NCBI GenBank assembly: GCA_963526495.1
Contig: CAURNT010000019.1
Coordinates: 1-23,719 of the forward strand
Origin: CAURNT01 sp963526495
Lineage (GTDB): Bacteria; Fusobacteriota; Fusobacteriia; Fusobacteriales; Leptotrichiaceae
Length of the DNA: 23,719 nucleotides
Direction: 5' to 3'
The translations under genes and the position numbers were made by a program. The notes under the pieces were generated by a model. The model did no database searches and had not been told where the DNA came from. It saw only the letters and a program-made list of their open reading frames with translations. This document shows, one piece after another, positions 14,077 through 21,970 of this stretch. Position 1 is the first letter of the stretch; every line of letters begins with the position of its first letter.

Positions 14077-15381
14077 TCTTACATTATTAAATCCTTTATA
14101 TTTTTGTGTTGCAAGATGAGAATCAATATTTTGTATCAATTCAACTGCAACCCCAACTAAAATTAATAAACTTGTTCCTCCAAGCATTACTGGAACATTT
14201 AAAACATAACCAAACCAAAGGTTAGGTAATATTCCTAATATTGCAAGGAATAAAGCTGTACCAAATGTTATTCTATTAACAATATATTCTAGAAACTCTG
14301 AAGTTTCTTTACCAGCTCTTTTTAGAGGTATTGTACCTCCACTTTGTTTTAATCCGTCAGCAATCTTTTCAGGATCAAACACTATAGCAGTATAAAAGAA
14401 TGAAAATAGAATAATTAATATAACTGATAAACCTAAATACGCCCATCCTTTTTGACCAAAGATACTTACTAAATATGCTTTAGTTTTAGGATCTACTTTA
14501 AGTATAGGTAGAACTGAAGATGGTACTGCAAGTATCATTGAAGCAAAGATTATAGGCATAACTCCTGCTGTATTAATCTTTACTGGTAAATACGTTTTTC
14601 TACCAACTACTGTTTGTTCAGTATTACCAACACCTCTACTAGATTTACCTACATATTGTATAGGTATTCTTCTTTCACCTAATTGTATTATTACCATTAT
14701 TATTATTACAATCAAGAACATTAATAATGATAAATATGCTAATGTCATATCACGACCTGAATTTTTAAGCTGAGTAATTGTACCCTTAATAACTTGTGGT
14801 AAATTAGATACTATATTTAAGAAAATTAACATTGAAGTTCCATTTCCTATACCTTTAATAGATATTCTTTCTGATAACCACATTAAAAATGCTGTACCTC
14901 CAGTAATTAAAACCACTGTTGTTATTATAAACCTAGGTCCTGGATTTAATACATAATTATTTGTCTGTAAAACTATAGCAATTCCAGCAGATTGGAATAA
15001 AGTTGTAACTATAGTTAAATATCTAGACCATTGTGTTATTTTTTCTGCTTCTTTTCCACCCTCTCTTTGCATCTCTTCAATTCTTGGGAATAATACTCCT
15101 AAAATTTGAAATACAATAGAGGCGTTAATATATGGGGCTATTCCTAACGAGAATATTGAAGCTCTTTGCACAGCACCTCCAGAAAATAAATCTAAAAATT
15201 GTGCTAATGCATTACCTTTTGCAAATCCTGAAAATAATTCCATATTAATTCCTGGAACTGCAATATGCACTCCAATTCTGGCTACAAGAAAGCACCCTAG
15301 TGTAAATAAGATTCTTTTTCTTAATTCACGAGTATGAATCATAGCGTTAAATCTTACTAATAATGCTTCTTTAAAAGTCAA
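14065..15381 (-). CDS. secY: Preprotein translocase subunit SecY
   Basis: SecY is the central pore of the Sec translocon in the cytoplasmic membrane, exporting and inserting proteins with SecE, SecG and SecA. The 438-residue protein has ten predicted membrane segments and the family blocks ARIGVHIAVPGIN (periplasmic plug side), YINASIVFQILGVLFP, GIGNGTSMLIF and the cytoplasmic loop QLGERRIPIQYVGKS. The last loop reads LKQSGGTIPLKRAGKETSEF. The start is TTG 15381, 6 nt after GGGGTGA, and gives the expected MTFKEAL start; the next Met is 13 codons in. It is the last gene of the operon; adk and map, which often follow secY, are absent. Confidence 0.97.
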   Translation of the reverse strand: MTFKEALLVRFNAMIHTRELRKRILFTLGCFLVARIGVHIAVPGINMELFSGFAKGNALAQFLDLFSGGAVQRASIFSLGIAPYINASIVFQILGVLFPRIEEMQREGGKEAEKITQWSRYLTIVTTLFQSAGIAIVLQTNNYVLNPGPRFIITTVVLITGGTAFLMWLSERISIKGIGNGTSMLIFLNIVSNLPQVIKGTITQLKNSGRDMTLAYLSLLMFLIVIIIMVIIQLGERRIPIQYVGKSSRGVGNTEQTVVGRKTYLPVKINTAGVMPIIFASMILAVPSSVLPILKVDPKTKAYLVSIFGQKGWAYLGLSVILIILFSFFYTAIVFDPEKIADGLKQSGGTIPLKRAGKETSEFLEYIVNRITFGTALFLAILGILPNLWFGYVLNVPVMLGGTSLLILVGVAVELIQNIDSHLATQKYKGFNNVRRRR

Positions 15382-15430
15382 TTTAAATCACCCCTATTTT
15401 AATTTTGTAAAGGAAAAAAGTAAGATAAAC

Positions 15431-15967
15431 TTACTCTCCCTCAACTTCTTTAGCATTTCCTGCAACATTTGCAAATGATTTAATTTCAAGTAATTCTACT
15501 GAACCATTGAATTTTTCAACTGAAGCTTTTGCTCCTTTTGAAATTCTATGTGCAACTACTTTTAAAGATTTTTCTAATTCATATTCTCCTATTATTTTTA
15601 ATAATGAAGTATAAATTCTTTCCCCATCTTCTTTAACTATGAATTTAGCATTTTTAATTACTCTTTTTTCTAATAAAGTATTTAATGATACTTCTTCACC
15701 GTTCTCAAATTTATCAGCTATATCTTTTAAATTTATAACTAAAACATCTTTTTTGAACTCAGAATTAGAGAATCCTCTCTTAGGAACTCTTCTGATTAAA
15801 GGCATTTGTCCACCTTCGAACGCCGCTGAAACATAAGTCCCTGATCTTTGTTTTTGTCCATTATGACCTTTACCAGCTGTTTTACCCCAACCAGTTCCAT
15901 GTCCTCTACCGATTCTTCTTCTTTCTCTCTTAGATCCTTCGGCAGGTCTTAACTCATTAAGATTCAT
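15431..15967 (-). CDS. rplO: 50S ribosomal protein L15, with longer C-terminal part
   Basis: A late-assembly 50S protein. The glycine/arginine-rich N-terminal extension (RRRIGRGHGTGWGKTAGKGHNGQ) that threads into 23S rRNA is typical, as is the GGQMPLIRRVPKRGF block. At 178 residues it exceeds the usual 145-150. The surplus lies in a linker around residues 105-125 (KEDGERIYTSLLKIIGEYEL) and a tail after VELLEIKS. The Shine-Dalgarno is formed by the last codons of rpmD (GAGGAGG), with only 4 bp between the genes. Confidence 0.95.
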   Translation of the reverse strand: MNLNELRPAEGSKRERRRIGRGHGTGWGKTAGKGHNGQKQRSGTYVSAAFEGGQMPLIRRVPKRGFSNSEFKKDVLVINLKDIADKFENGEEVSLNTLLEKRVIKNAKFIVKEDGERIYTSLLKIIGEYELEKSLKVVAHRISKGAKASVEKFNGSVELLEIKSFANVAGNAKEVEGE

Positions 15968-15971
15968 TGAT

Positions 15972-16151
15972 TTAAACCTCCTCTACTTTAACTAAATAAG
16001 AAACTAATTTAATTTTACCTTCTATATCTGAAGTCAAATTGTGTTCAACAGTTTGACCAACTTTTCTTAAACCTAAAGATTTAATTGTTGCGATATGGTT
16101 AGGCTTTCTTCCATTAATTCCTTTTATAAGTGTTATATTTACTTTAGTCAT
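15972..16151 (-). CDS. rpmD: 50S ribosomal protein L30
   Basis: A 59-residue gene. The protein begins MTKVNITLIKGINGRKPNHI and continues through a SLGLRKVGQTVEH block, the classical L30 pattern (two helices packed on a three-strand sheet, bound to 23S rRNA). It sits between rpsE and rplO as in almost all bacteria that have it. A strong AGGAGG precedes the ATG at 16151. The C-terminal V-E-E-V codons double as the rplO Shine-Dalgarno. Confidence 0.95.
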   Translation of the reverse strand: MTKVNITLIKGINGRKPNHIATIKSLGLRKVGQTVEHNLTSDIEGKIKLVSYLVKVEEV

Positions 16152-16168
16152 TAATCTATCCTCCTAGC

Positions 16169-16666
16169 CTATCCTATTATTTCTTCTACTGTTTTTCCTC
16201 TTAATTTTGCAACTTGTTCTATAGATCTTAATTGTTTTAATCCATCTAATGTAGCTCTTGCAACATTATCCTTAGTTTTAGATCCTCTTATCTTAGTAAG
16301 TACATCTGTAACTCCAACTAATTCTAAAATTTCTCTTGTTGCTGACCCAGCTATTACCCCAGTCCCTTTTGAAGCTGGTTTTAATAATACTGAAGTTGCA
16401 TTAAATTTACCTATTTGTTCATGAGGTAATGTTCCACCTTTTAATGAAACTGTTATCATATTTTTCTTTGCTCCTGCTATTGCTTTTCTTATTGCTTCAG
16501 GAACTCCGTTAGCTTTTCCTAACCCTAATCCTACTTTTCCGTTTCCGTCTCCAACTGCTGCAAGTACTGAGAATGAAATTCTTCTTCCCCCTTTAACAGT
16601 TTTAGAAACTCTACTAATTCTTAAAAGTTTTTCTTTGTATTCGTTATTTTTAACTTCTCTTGCCAA
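16169..16666 (-). CDS. rpsE: 30S ribosomal protein S5
   Basis: S5 sits at the mRNA entry channel and helps decoding fidelity. The 165-residue protein has the N-terminal double-stranded-RNA-binding-like fold (RVSKTVKGGRRISFSVLAAVGDGNGKVGLGLGK, a continuous diagnostic block shown here by its ends RVSKTVKGGRR and KVGLGLGKA). The C-terminal domain has GVIAGSATREILELVGVTD. The start is TTG 16666, which gives the family start MAREVKNNEY and lies 7 nt after AGGAGG; no ATG fits. Gap to rplR is 19 bp. Confidence 0.97.
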   Translation of the reverse strand: MAREVKNNEYKEKLLRISRVSKTVKGGRRISFSVLAAVGDGNGKVGLGLGKANGVPEAIRKAIAGAKKNMITVSLKGGTLPHEQIGKFNATSVLLKPASKGTGVIAGSATREILELVGVTDVLTKIRGSKTKDNVARATLDGLKQLRSIEQVAKLRGKTVEEIIG

Positions 16667-16685
16667 AATAAATCCTCCTATCCTA

Positions 16686-17048
16686 TTAGAATTCTAATCC
16701 TGCTTCTCTTGCAGCATCTGCTAATGCTTTAACACGTCCTGTGTAGATGTATCCACTTCTATCAAATACAACTTTAGTAATTCCAGCAGCTTTTGCTTTT
16801 TCAGCTATTCTTGTACCAACAATTTTAGCTGCTTCAACATTTGATCCAACCTCAACTTTATTACCTTTTTCAATAGTTGATGCTGAAACTAATGTTCTTC
16901 CTGTTGTATCATCTATAACTTGTGCAAATATGTTTGTTAAGCTTCTAAATACAGTAAGTCTTGGTCTTTCAGCAGTTCCACTGATTTTAGATCTAATACT
17001 TCTGTGTTTTTTTACTCTTGCTGATTTTCTATCTATTCTTTTAATCAT
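16686..17048 (-). CDS. rplR: 50S ribosomal protein L18
   Basis: L18 binds 5S rRNA and joins it to the 50S central protuberance. The 120-residue protein has the basic N-terminus (RKSARVKKHRSIRSKISG), the RPRLTVFRSLTNIFAQVIDD block and the C-terminal YTGRVKALADAAREAGLEF, all typical. The ATG follows GGAGGTAG. It lies 12 bp after rplF and is normal in length. Confidence 0.97.
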   Translation of the reverse strand: MIKRIDRKSARVKKHRSIRSKISGTAERPRLTVFRSLTNIFAQVIDDTTGRTLVSASTIEKGNKVEVGSNVEAAKIVGTRIAEKAKAAGITKVVFDRSGYIYTGRVKALADAAREAGLEF

Positions 17049-17060
17049 TTAAACTACCTC

Positions 17061-17594
17061 CTATCCTTTCTTACCTTCTTTTCTTCTTATCTTCTCATCT
17101 GCATATTTAACCCCTTTACCTTTATAAGGTTCTGGAGCTCTCTTAGCTCTTATATCTGAAGCAACTTGACCAACTAATTGTTTATCTATTCCTTCTACTG
17201 TAATTTTAGTATTTCCTTCAACTACAAAGTTTATTCCATCTATTGGAGCTATTTCAACTGGATGAGAATATCCTAATGCTAATGTTAAACCTTTACCATT
17301 AGCTGCTACTCTGTATCCTACCCCAACTAATTCTAATTTAATTTTAAATCCTTCACTTACACCAACAACCATGTTGTTTAAGTTTGCTCTAGTAGTACCG
17401 TGTAATGCTCTTATATTTGGTAAGTCATTTGGTCTTTCTAAAGTTATTTCATTATTTTCTACAGTAACTTTAATTTCAGAAGATAATTCTCTTGATAAAG
17501 TTCCTTTTGGTCCTTTTACAGTATATACATTACCAACATTAGTAACTTCTACACCTTTAGGTATAACTATAGGTTTTTTACCTACTCTTGACAT
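17061..17594 (-). CDS. rplF: 50S ribosomal protein L6
   Basis: L6 lies near the sarcin-ricin loop and the factor-binding site. The 177-residue protein has two similar domains; marks are MSRVGKKPIVIPKGV, VKGPKGTLSREL and the C-terminal RAKRAPEPYKGKGVKY signature. Shine-Dalgarno AAGGAGG precedes the ATG. The 50-bp gap to rpsH is the longest inside the operon and contains a CTTATG/CATAAG inverted repeat just before the Shine-Dalgarno. Confidence 0.97.
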   Translation of the reverse strand: MSRVGKKPIVIPKGVEVTNVGNVYTVKGPKGTLSRELSSEIKVTVENNEITLERPNDLPNIRALHGTTRANLNNMVVGVSEGFKIKLELVGVGYRVAANGKGLTLALGYSHPVEIAPIDGINFVVEGNTKITVEGIDKQLVGQVASDIRAKRAPEPYKGKGVKYADEKIRRKEGKKG

Positions 17595-17604
17595 TTTTTT
17601 CCTC

Positions 17605-17628
17605 CTTATGTGCGTAAATTTCCATAAG
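17605..17628 (-). repeat. Inverted repeat in the rpsH-rplF gap
   Basis: CTTATG (17628-17623 on the minus strand) and CATAAG (17610-17605) are exact complements with a 12-nt loop. The 3' arm runs straight into GGAGG of rplF, so a hairpin could modulate ribosome access. It is only 6 bp and A/U-rich, so it is weak. Confidence 0.3.
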
Positions 17629-17644
17629 CGTTATTAAATTCTAA

Positions 17645-18040
17645 TTACCAAACGTAACAAAGAACTTCTCCACCAACGCTTTGCTTTCTGCATTCTTTAT
17701 CAGTTAAAACACCTTTAGGTGTAGTAACGATAGCTATTCCTAATCCACCTAAAACTTTAGGTAAATCTTCTACTGAACTATATACTCTTCTTCCAGGTTT
17801 AGAAATTCTTTTTAATCCTTTAATTACTGCTTCACCATCAACAGTTTTTAAAGTTACTAAAATATCTTTTCTAGCTCCTTCTTCTTTTACTTCAAATTCT
17901 GATATATATCCTTCATTTTTTAATATATTTGCGATACTTTCTTTTATTTTAGAAAATGGTATTAATACGCTATTATGTTTAGCTGTATTTGCATTTCTAA
18001 TTCTTGTTAACATATCTGCAATAGGATCTGTTAAATGCAT
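17645..18040 (-). CDS. rpsH: 30S ribosomal protein S8
   Basis: S8 is a primary binder of the 16S rRNA central domain and, in E. coli, the translational repressor of the spc operon. The 131-residue protein shows MHLTDPIADMLTRIRNA at the start and the C-terminal signature GIAIVTTPKGVLTDKECRKQ ending in GGEVLCYVW. AGGAGG lies before the ATG, with 19 bp from rpsN. Whether it represses this operon cannot be judged; I did not find an obvious 16S-like S8 site. Confidence 0.97.
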   Translation of the reverse strand: MHLTDPIADMLTRIRNANTAKHNSVLIPFSKIKESIANILKNEGYISEFEVKEEGARKDILVTLKTVDGEAVIKGLKRISKPGRRVYSSVEDLPKVLGGLGIAIVTTPKGVLTDKECRKQSVGGEVLCYVW

Positions 18041-18059
18041 TTTTTTCCTCCTCTCAAAA

Positions 18060-18347
18060 TTACCAACTTGATTTTTTAACTCCAGGGATCATCCCTTCAC
18101 CAGCTAATTGTCTAAACATTACTCTAGATATTCCAAATTCTCTCATATATCCTCTTGGTCTACCATTAACTTGGCATCTATTTCTTAGTCTAGTAGGTGA
18201 TGCGTTTCTAGGTAATTTAGATAATTCAACTAAAGCTTCTCTATCACCTTTTCTAGCTCTTTCTTTTAACTCAGCTCTTTTTTCTGCGTATTTATCTATT
18301 GTTCTTGCAACTTTTAAGTTTTTTTGAACCATTGCTTTTTTAGCCAT
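18060..18347 (-). CDS. rpsN: 30S ribosomal protein S14, zinc-independent long form
   Basis: S14 helps assemble the 30S head. This 95-residue copy is the long form without the CxxC...CxxC zinc ribbon of the 61-residue type: the C-terminal signature reads RNRCQVNGRPRGYMREFGIS with a single Cys. The ATG at 18347 is unusually far from its Shine-Dalgarno (GGAGG plus about 12 nt). It lies between rplE and rpsH as expected, so this is the main chromosomal copy, not a zinc-starvation paralogue. Confidence 0.96.
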   Translation of the reverse strand: MAKKAMVQKNLKVARTIDKYAEKRAELKERARKGDREALVELSKLPRNASPTRLRNRCQVNGRPRGYMREFGISRVMFRQLAGEGMIPGVKKSSW

Positions 18348-18367
18348 TAAATGTTTGCACCTCCTTA

Positions 18368-18922
18368 TTATTTAGCAAAAGGCATTCCAAATGCTCTTAA
18401 TAATGCTCTTCCTTCTTCATCATTTTTTGCAGTAGTTACGAATGTTATTCCCATTCCTAATACTTTATCAACTTTATCAATTTCAATTTCAGGGAAAATT
18501 ATTTGTTCTTTAAGACCTAAAGTATAGTTTCCTCTTCCATCAAATCCTTTGTTTGAAACTCCTTCGAAATCTCTTACTCTTGGTAAAGTAACACTTACTA
18601 ATCTATCTAAAAATTCAAACATTTTTTCTTTTCTTAGAGTTACTTTAGCTCCTATTAATTGACCTTCTCTAAGTTTAAATCCAGCTTCTGATTTTCTCGC
18701 TTTTCTAGCTACTGGTTTTTGTCCTGTAATTTGAGCTAATTCTTTAACAGCTGTATCTATTAATTTAGGATTGCTTACTGCATCTCCTAAACCCATATTT
18801 ACTATAATTTTATCTAATTTAGGTACTTCCATAACATTAGTAAGTCCTAATTCTTTCATTAATGCTGATACCATTGTTTCTTTGTATGCTTTTTGTAATC
18901 TAGGCATATATTTTTCAGACAT
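18368..18922 (-). CDS. rplE: 50S ribosomal protein L5
   Basis: L5 carries 5S rRNA with L18 and contacts the P-site tRNA. The 184-residue protein has the family blocks KIIVNMGLGDAVSNPKLID, ITGQKPVARKARKSEAGFKL, LPRVRDFEGVSNKGFDGRGN and the C-terminal ITFVTTAKNDEEGRALLRAFG. Slightly longer at the N-terminus (MSEKYMPRLQKAYKE) than B. subtilis L5 but normal for bacteria. GGAAGGAGG precedes the ATG; 23 bp from rplX. Confidence 0.97.
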   Translation of the reverse strand: MSEKYMPRLQKAYKETMVSALMKELGLTNVMEVPKLDKIIVNMGLGDAVSNPKLIDTAVKELAQITGQKPVARKARKSEAGFKLREGQLIGAKVTLRKEKMFEFLDRLVSVTLPRVRDFEGVSNKGFDGRGNYTLGLKEQIIFPEIEIDKVDKVLGMGITFVTTAKNDEEGRALLRAFGMPFAK

Positions 18923-18945
18923 TTAGGTATCCTCCTTCCTGATTA

Positions 18946-19329
18946 TTATATTTCTTTACCAGATTTAACTGATATTCTAACTTTTTTACCATCTTTTATT
19001 TCATATCTAACTCTTGTAGCACTCTTAACACTTTCGTCCCATAACATTACTTTTGATGAGAAAATAGGTACTTCTCTTTCTACAATCTCACCTTGTGTGT
19101 TCATTTGAGTTGGTTTTAAATGTTTTTTCTTAACATTAACACCTTCAACTACAACTTTACCTAATTTAGGAAAGACTTTTAAAACTTTTCCTATTTTACC
19201 TTTATCACCTAATTGTGAAGATTTATTACTTCTTTTATCATTATTACTTCTTCCACTAATTACAACAACTGTATCTCCAGTTTTAACATGTAATTTCTTA
19301 GGAACTGATTTAATTTTAGATTTTATCAC
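18946..19329 (-). CDS. rplX: 50S ribosomal protein L24, with an insertion
   Basis: L24 starts 50S assembly by binding the 5' end of 23S rRNA. At 127 residues it is about 20 longer than usual. The KOW core (HVKTGDTVVVISG, GKIGKVLKVFPKLGKVVVEG, NVKKKHLKPTQ) is clear, but a Ser/Asn/Lys-rich insert (about residues 27-40, RSNNDKRSNKSSQL) breaks the first loop, and there is an extra basic N-terminus of about 12 residues. The start is GTG 19329, 8 nt after AGGAGG. Gap to rplN is 16 bp. Confidence 0.95.
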   Translation of the reverse strand: MIKSKIKSVPKKLHVKTGDTVVVISGRSNNDKRSNKSSQLGDKGKIGKVLKVFPKLGKVVVEGVNVKKKHLKPTQMNTQGEIVEREVPIFSSKVMLWDESVKSATRVRYEIKDGKKVRISVKSGKEI

Positions 19330-19345
19330 GAAAAATTCCTCCTTC

Positions 19346-19714
19346 CTAAAGTACTTCTGGCGCTAATGAAACTATTTTCATAAAGTTCTTAGCTCTTAAT
19401 TCTCTTGCAACAGGTCCAAATATTCTTGTCCCTCTCATTTCTAATGCAGTATTTAATACTACAGCTGCGTTATCATCAAATTTTATATATGATCCGTCTG
19501 CTCTTCTAGTTTCTTTCTTAGTTCTTACTATAACTGCTTTTACAACGTCACCTTTTTTAACATTTCCATTAGGTATAGCTTCTTTAACAGATGCTACAAC
19601 AACGTCACCTATTCTTCCGAATCTTCTTTTTGAACCACCTAATACTCTAATAACCATGATTTTTTTTGCACCAGTATTATCAGCAACATTAAGTATACTT
19701 TGTTGTTGAACCAT
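19346..19714 (-). CDS. rplN: 50S ribosomal protein L14
   Basis: L14 forms an intersubunit bridge with 16S rRNA and is the docking site of the silencing factor RsfS. The 122-residue protein has normal length and blocks: MVQQQSILNVADNTGAKKIM, GRIGDVVVASVKEAIPNG, the DGSYIKFDDNAAVVLN strand and RGTRIFGPVARELR. The ATG follows GGGAGGAGGAAC. It is 36 bp after rpsQ. Confidence 0.97.
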   Translation of the reverse strand: MVQQQSILNVADNTGAKKIMVIRVLGGSKRRFGRIGDVVVASVKEAIPNGNVKKGDVVKAVIVRTKKETRRADGSYIKFDDNAAVVLNTALEMRGTRIFGPVARELRAKNFMKIVSLAPEVL

Positions 19715-19750
19715 TTAATAGTTCCTCCTCCCGTAAATAAATAGTATATA

Positions 19751-20005
19751 TTATTTAGCTTTCTCTATTATTTCAACTACTCTCCAGTTTTTATCCTTAC
19801 TTAAAGGTCTAGTTTCCATAATTCTAACTTTATCTCCAACATGACATTCATTTAATTCATCATGTGCTTTATATCTTTTAGAAGTTTTAACTCTTTTCTT
19901 ATATAATTTATGAAGTTTCATTGTATTTTCTACAACTACTACTGTCTTATCCATTTTATCAGAAACAACTATTCCTTCTCTGACTTTTCTTTCATTTCTT
20001 TCCAC
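19751..20005 (-). CDS. rpsQ: 30S ribosomal protein S17
   Basis: S17 binds the 5' domain of 16S rRNA early in 30S assembly. The 84-residue OB-fold protein contains GIVVSDKMDKTVVVVENTMK and the C-terminal GDKVRIMETRPLSKDKNWRV signature. The start is GTG 20005, 7 nt after AGGAGG, giving MERNERKVREG; no ATG is available in frame. Gap to rpmC is 11 bp. Confidence 0.97.
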   Translation of the reverse strand: MERNERKVREGIVVSDKMDKTVVVVENTMKLHKLYKKRVKTSKRYKAHDELNECHVGDKVRIMETRPLSKDKNWRVVEIIEKAK

Positions 20006-20016
20006 TCAGAATCCTC

Positions 20017-20208
20017 CTACTTACCAGTTTTTTCTGTTAAAATTGTTTTCATTCTAGCTATATCTCTTCTAACTTCTTTTATTTTTGCTGTGTTTTGTAA
20101 TTGTCCAAGAGTTTTTTGTAGCTTTAAATTAAACAATTCATGTTTTAATTCTTTTATTTGTGATTCTAATTGATTTAAATCTAAATCTCTAACTTCTTTA
20201 ACTGTCAT
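20017..20208 (-). CDS. rpmC: 50S ribosomal protein L29
   Basis: L29 is a small two-helix protein at the tunnel exit, next to L23 and the SRP/trigger-factor site. The 63-residue sequence shows LKHELFNLKLQKTLGQLQNT followed by the IKEVRRDIARMKTIL helix, the family signature. Its ATG shares one base with the rplP stop (TAATG). Confidence 0.96.
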   Translation of the reverse strand: MTVKEVRDLDLNQLESQIKELKHELFNLKLQKTLGQLQNTAKIKEVRRDIARMKTILTEKTGK

Positions 20209-20630
20209 TACTTATCACCACCTACTTCTCTTCTAATGAATTTTACTTTGATAGGTAGTTTGTGTCCAGCTTTTCTTAATGCTTCTTTGGCTTTTTCTTC
20301 TGAAACTCCACCAACTTCAAACATTACTTTACCTTTTTTAACTACTGCTACCCAACCTTCAGCATTACCTTTACCTTTACCCATTCTTGTTCCTTCAGGT
20401 CTTTTTGTATAAGGTTTATCAGGGAAAATTCTAATCCAAATTTTTCCTTCTCTTTTAAATGTTCTATTTATAGTAATTCTGCATGCTTCTATTTGTCTTG
20501 AAGTTATCCAACCAAATTCATTTGCAGCTAATCCGAAATCACCGAATGCTACATAATTTCCTTTAGTTGCTACTCCACCCATGCTTCCTCTAAATTGTTT
20601 TCTATATTTAGTTCTCTTAGGTATAAGCAC
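20208..20630 (-). CDS. rplP: 50S ribosomal protein L16
   Basis: L16 shapes the A-site tRNA path near the peptidyl transferase centre. The 140-residue protein has PKRTKYRKQFRGSMGGVATKG, GFGWITSRQIEACR-like text (here FGWITSRQIEACRITINR) and the RMGKGKGNAEGWVAVVKKGK block. The start is GTG 20630, overlapping the rpsC stop by one base (TAGTG), with its Shine-Dalgarno GGGGGAG inside the end of rpsC. It therefore depends on rpsC translation. Confidence 0.97.
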   Translation of the reverse strand: MLIPKRTKYRKQFRGSMGGVATKGNYVAFGDFGLAANEFGWITSRQIEACRITINRTFKREGKIWIRIFPDKPYTKRPEGTRMGKGKGNAEGWVAVVKKGKVMFEVGGVSEEKAKEALRKAGHKLPIKVKFIRREVGGDK

Positions 20631-21289
20631 TATTGGTCTCCCCCTTCCTTCTTAGTAGGTAATACTTCACCATTAAAGATCCATACTTTGATCCCTAATG
20701 CTCCATATGTTGTATGAGCTGTTGCTGTTGCATAATCAACATCTGCTCTTAATGTATGTAATGGTACTCTTCCTGATAAAGTCCATTCACTTCTTGCTAT
20801 TTCTGCTCCATTTAATCTTCCTGAAGTCATTACTTTAATTCCTAATACTCCAGCTTTTTCTGCATTTCTGATAGCTTGTTGTACTGCTCTCTTATATGCC
20901 ACACGTTTTTCTATTGCTGATGCAATACTTTCAGCAACTAATTGTGCATCTCTATTAGGGTTTTTAATTTCTAAAGCTTTAACAAAAACTTTTTTCCCTG
21001 TTAATTTTTCAAGTTGTCCTTTAAGAGCTTGTATTTCAGCTCCTTTTCTACCTATTAAAACTGCTGCTTTACCTGTTGAAATGATTACTGTTAATTCTTT
21101 TTCAGATACTCTTTCAATAGCAATTGAAGAGATTCCAGCTTGGTAGTAGTTTTTCTTAATATATTCTCTTATTTTTAAATCTTCATGAAAATTGTTTAAA
21201 TACTCTTTTCCTTTTTTAGCGAACCATTTTGAATCCCATGTTTTAACGATTCCGATTCTCATACCCCTAGGATCTACTTTTTGTCCCAC
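20630..21289 (-). CDS. rpsC: 30S ribosomal protein S3
   Basis: S3 lines the mRNA entry channel and has helicase-like activity with S4 and S5. The 219-residue protein has the N-terminal MGQKVDPRGMRIGI, a KH domain with the VLIGRKGAEIQALKGQLEKL loop, and the C-terminal GAEIARSEWTLSGRVPLHTL signature. The start is GTG 21289 after GGAGGT; the resulting MGQKVDPRG is the exact family start. Length and order are normal. Confidence 0.97.
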   Translation of the reverse strand: MGQKVDPRGMRIGIVKTWDSKWFAKKGKEYLNNFHEDLKIREYIKKNYYQAGISSIAIERVSEKELTVIISTGKAAVLIGRKGAEIQALKGQLEKLTGKKVFVKALEIKNPNRDAQLVAESIASAIEKRVAYKRAVQQAIRNAEKAGVLGIKVMTSGRLNGAEIARSEWTLSGRVPLHTLRADVDYATATAHTTYGALGIKVWIFNGEVLPTKKEGGDQ

Positions 21290-21314
21290 AGAACTACCTC
21301 CTCTATTTTCCTAA

Positions 21315-21647
21315 TTATTTTACATCCACTTCAACTGTTATATGTGCAAGTGGCTTTCTTATTATGTCTGCTCTTCCCATTGCTCTTGGGTTCATTCTTT
21401 TTAATACAGGTCCTTTATCTATTAAAACTTTTGAAACATAAAGATTTTCTGGATTTAATCCTAAATTATGTTCAGCATTTGCAATTGCTGATCTTAATGT
21501 TTTTTCTATTAAAGGAGCTGCTTTTTTATTTGTAAATCTTAATATATTTAATGCTTCTAAAGCGCTTTTTCCTCTTACTATATCAGCTACTAATCTAGCT
21601 TTTTGAGGACTTAATCTTTGATAACGTAATTTAGCTACTGCTGGCAT
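21315..21647 (-). CDS. rplV: 50S ribosomal protein L22
   Basis: L22 extends a loop into the peptide exit tunnel, where changes can affect macrolide response. The 110-residue protein contains RLSPQKARLVADIVRGKSAL, the ANAEHNLGLNPENLYVSKV region and the tunnel hairpin KRMNPRAMGRADIIRKPLAH, typical in length. AAAGGAG precedes the ATG; the gap to rpsS is 37 bp. Confidence 0.97.
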   Translation of the reverse strand: MPAVAKLRYQRLSPQKARLVADIVRGKSALEALNILRFTNKKAAPLIEKTLRSAIANAEHNLGLNPENLYVSKVLIDKGPVLKRMNPRAMGRADIIRKPLAHITVEVDVK

Positions 21648-21684
21648 CCGTCTTCTCCTTTCATCCTTCTGATGTATTTATATT

Positions 21685-21948
21685 CTATTTCTTTTTATCT
21701 TTACCATGTCCATGATAAGTTCTAGTTGGAGCAAATTCTCCTAATTTATGACCTACCATTTCTTCTGTTACATACACAGGTATATGTTTTTTACCGTTAT
21801 AAACAGCAAAAGTATACCCTATGAATTCTGGAAATATTGTTGATCTTCTTGACCAAGTTTTAATTACAGCTTTGTTATTACCTTGAGCTTCTACTTTTTT
21901 AAATAAGTAATGATCAGCAAAAGGTCCTTTTTTTAATGAACGAGCCAT
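21685..21948 (-). CDS. rpsS: 30S ribosomal protein S19
   Basis: S19 lies in the 30S head and contacts the A-site region and S13. The 87-residue protein begins MARSLKKGPFADHYLFKKVE and carries TWSRRSTIFPEFIGYTFAVYNG and VTEEMVGHKLGEFAPTRTYHGH signatures (shown in part). It follows rplB by 22 bp, with AAGGAGG before the ATG. Confidence 0.97.
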   Translation of the reverse strand: MARSLKKGPFADHYLFKKVEAQGNNKAVIKTWSRRSTIFPEFIGYTFAVYNGKKHIPVYVTEEMVGHKLGEFAPTRTYHGHGKDKKK

Positions 21949-21970
21949 TTTTCCTCCTTACTTTATTGTC

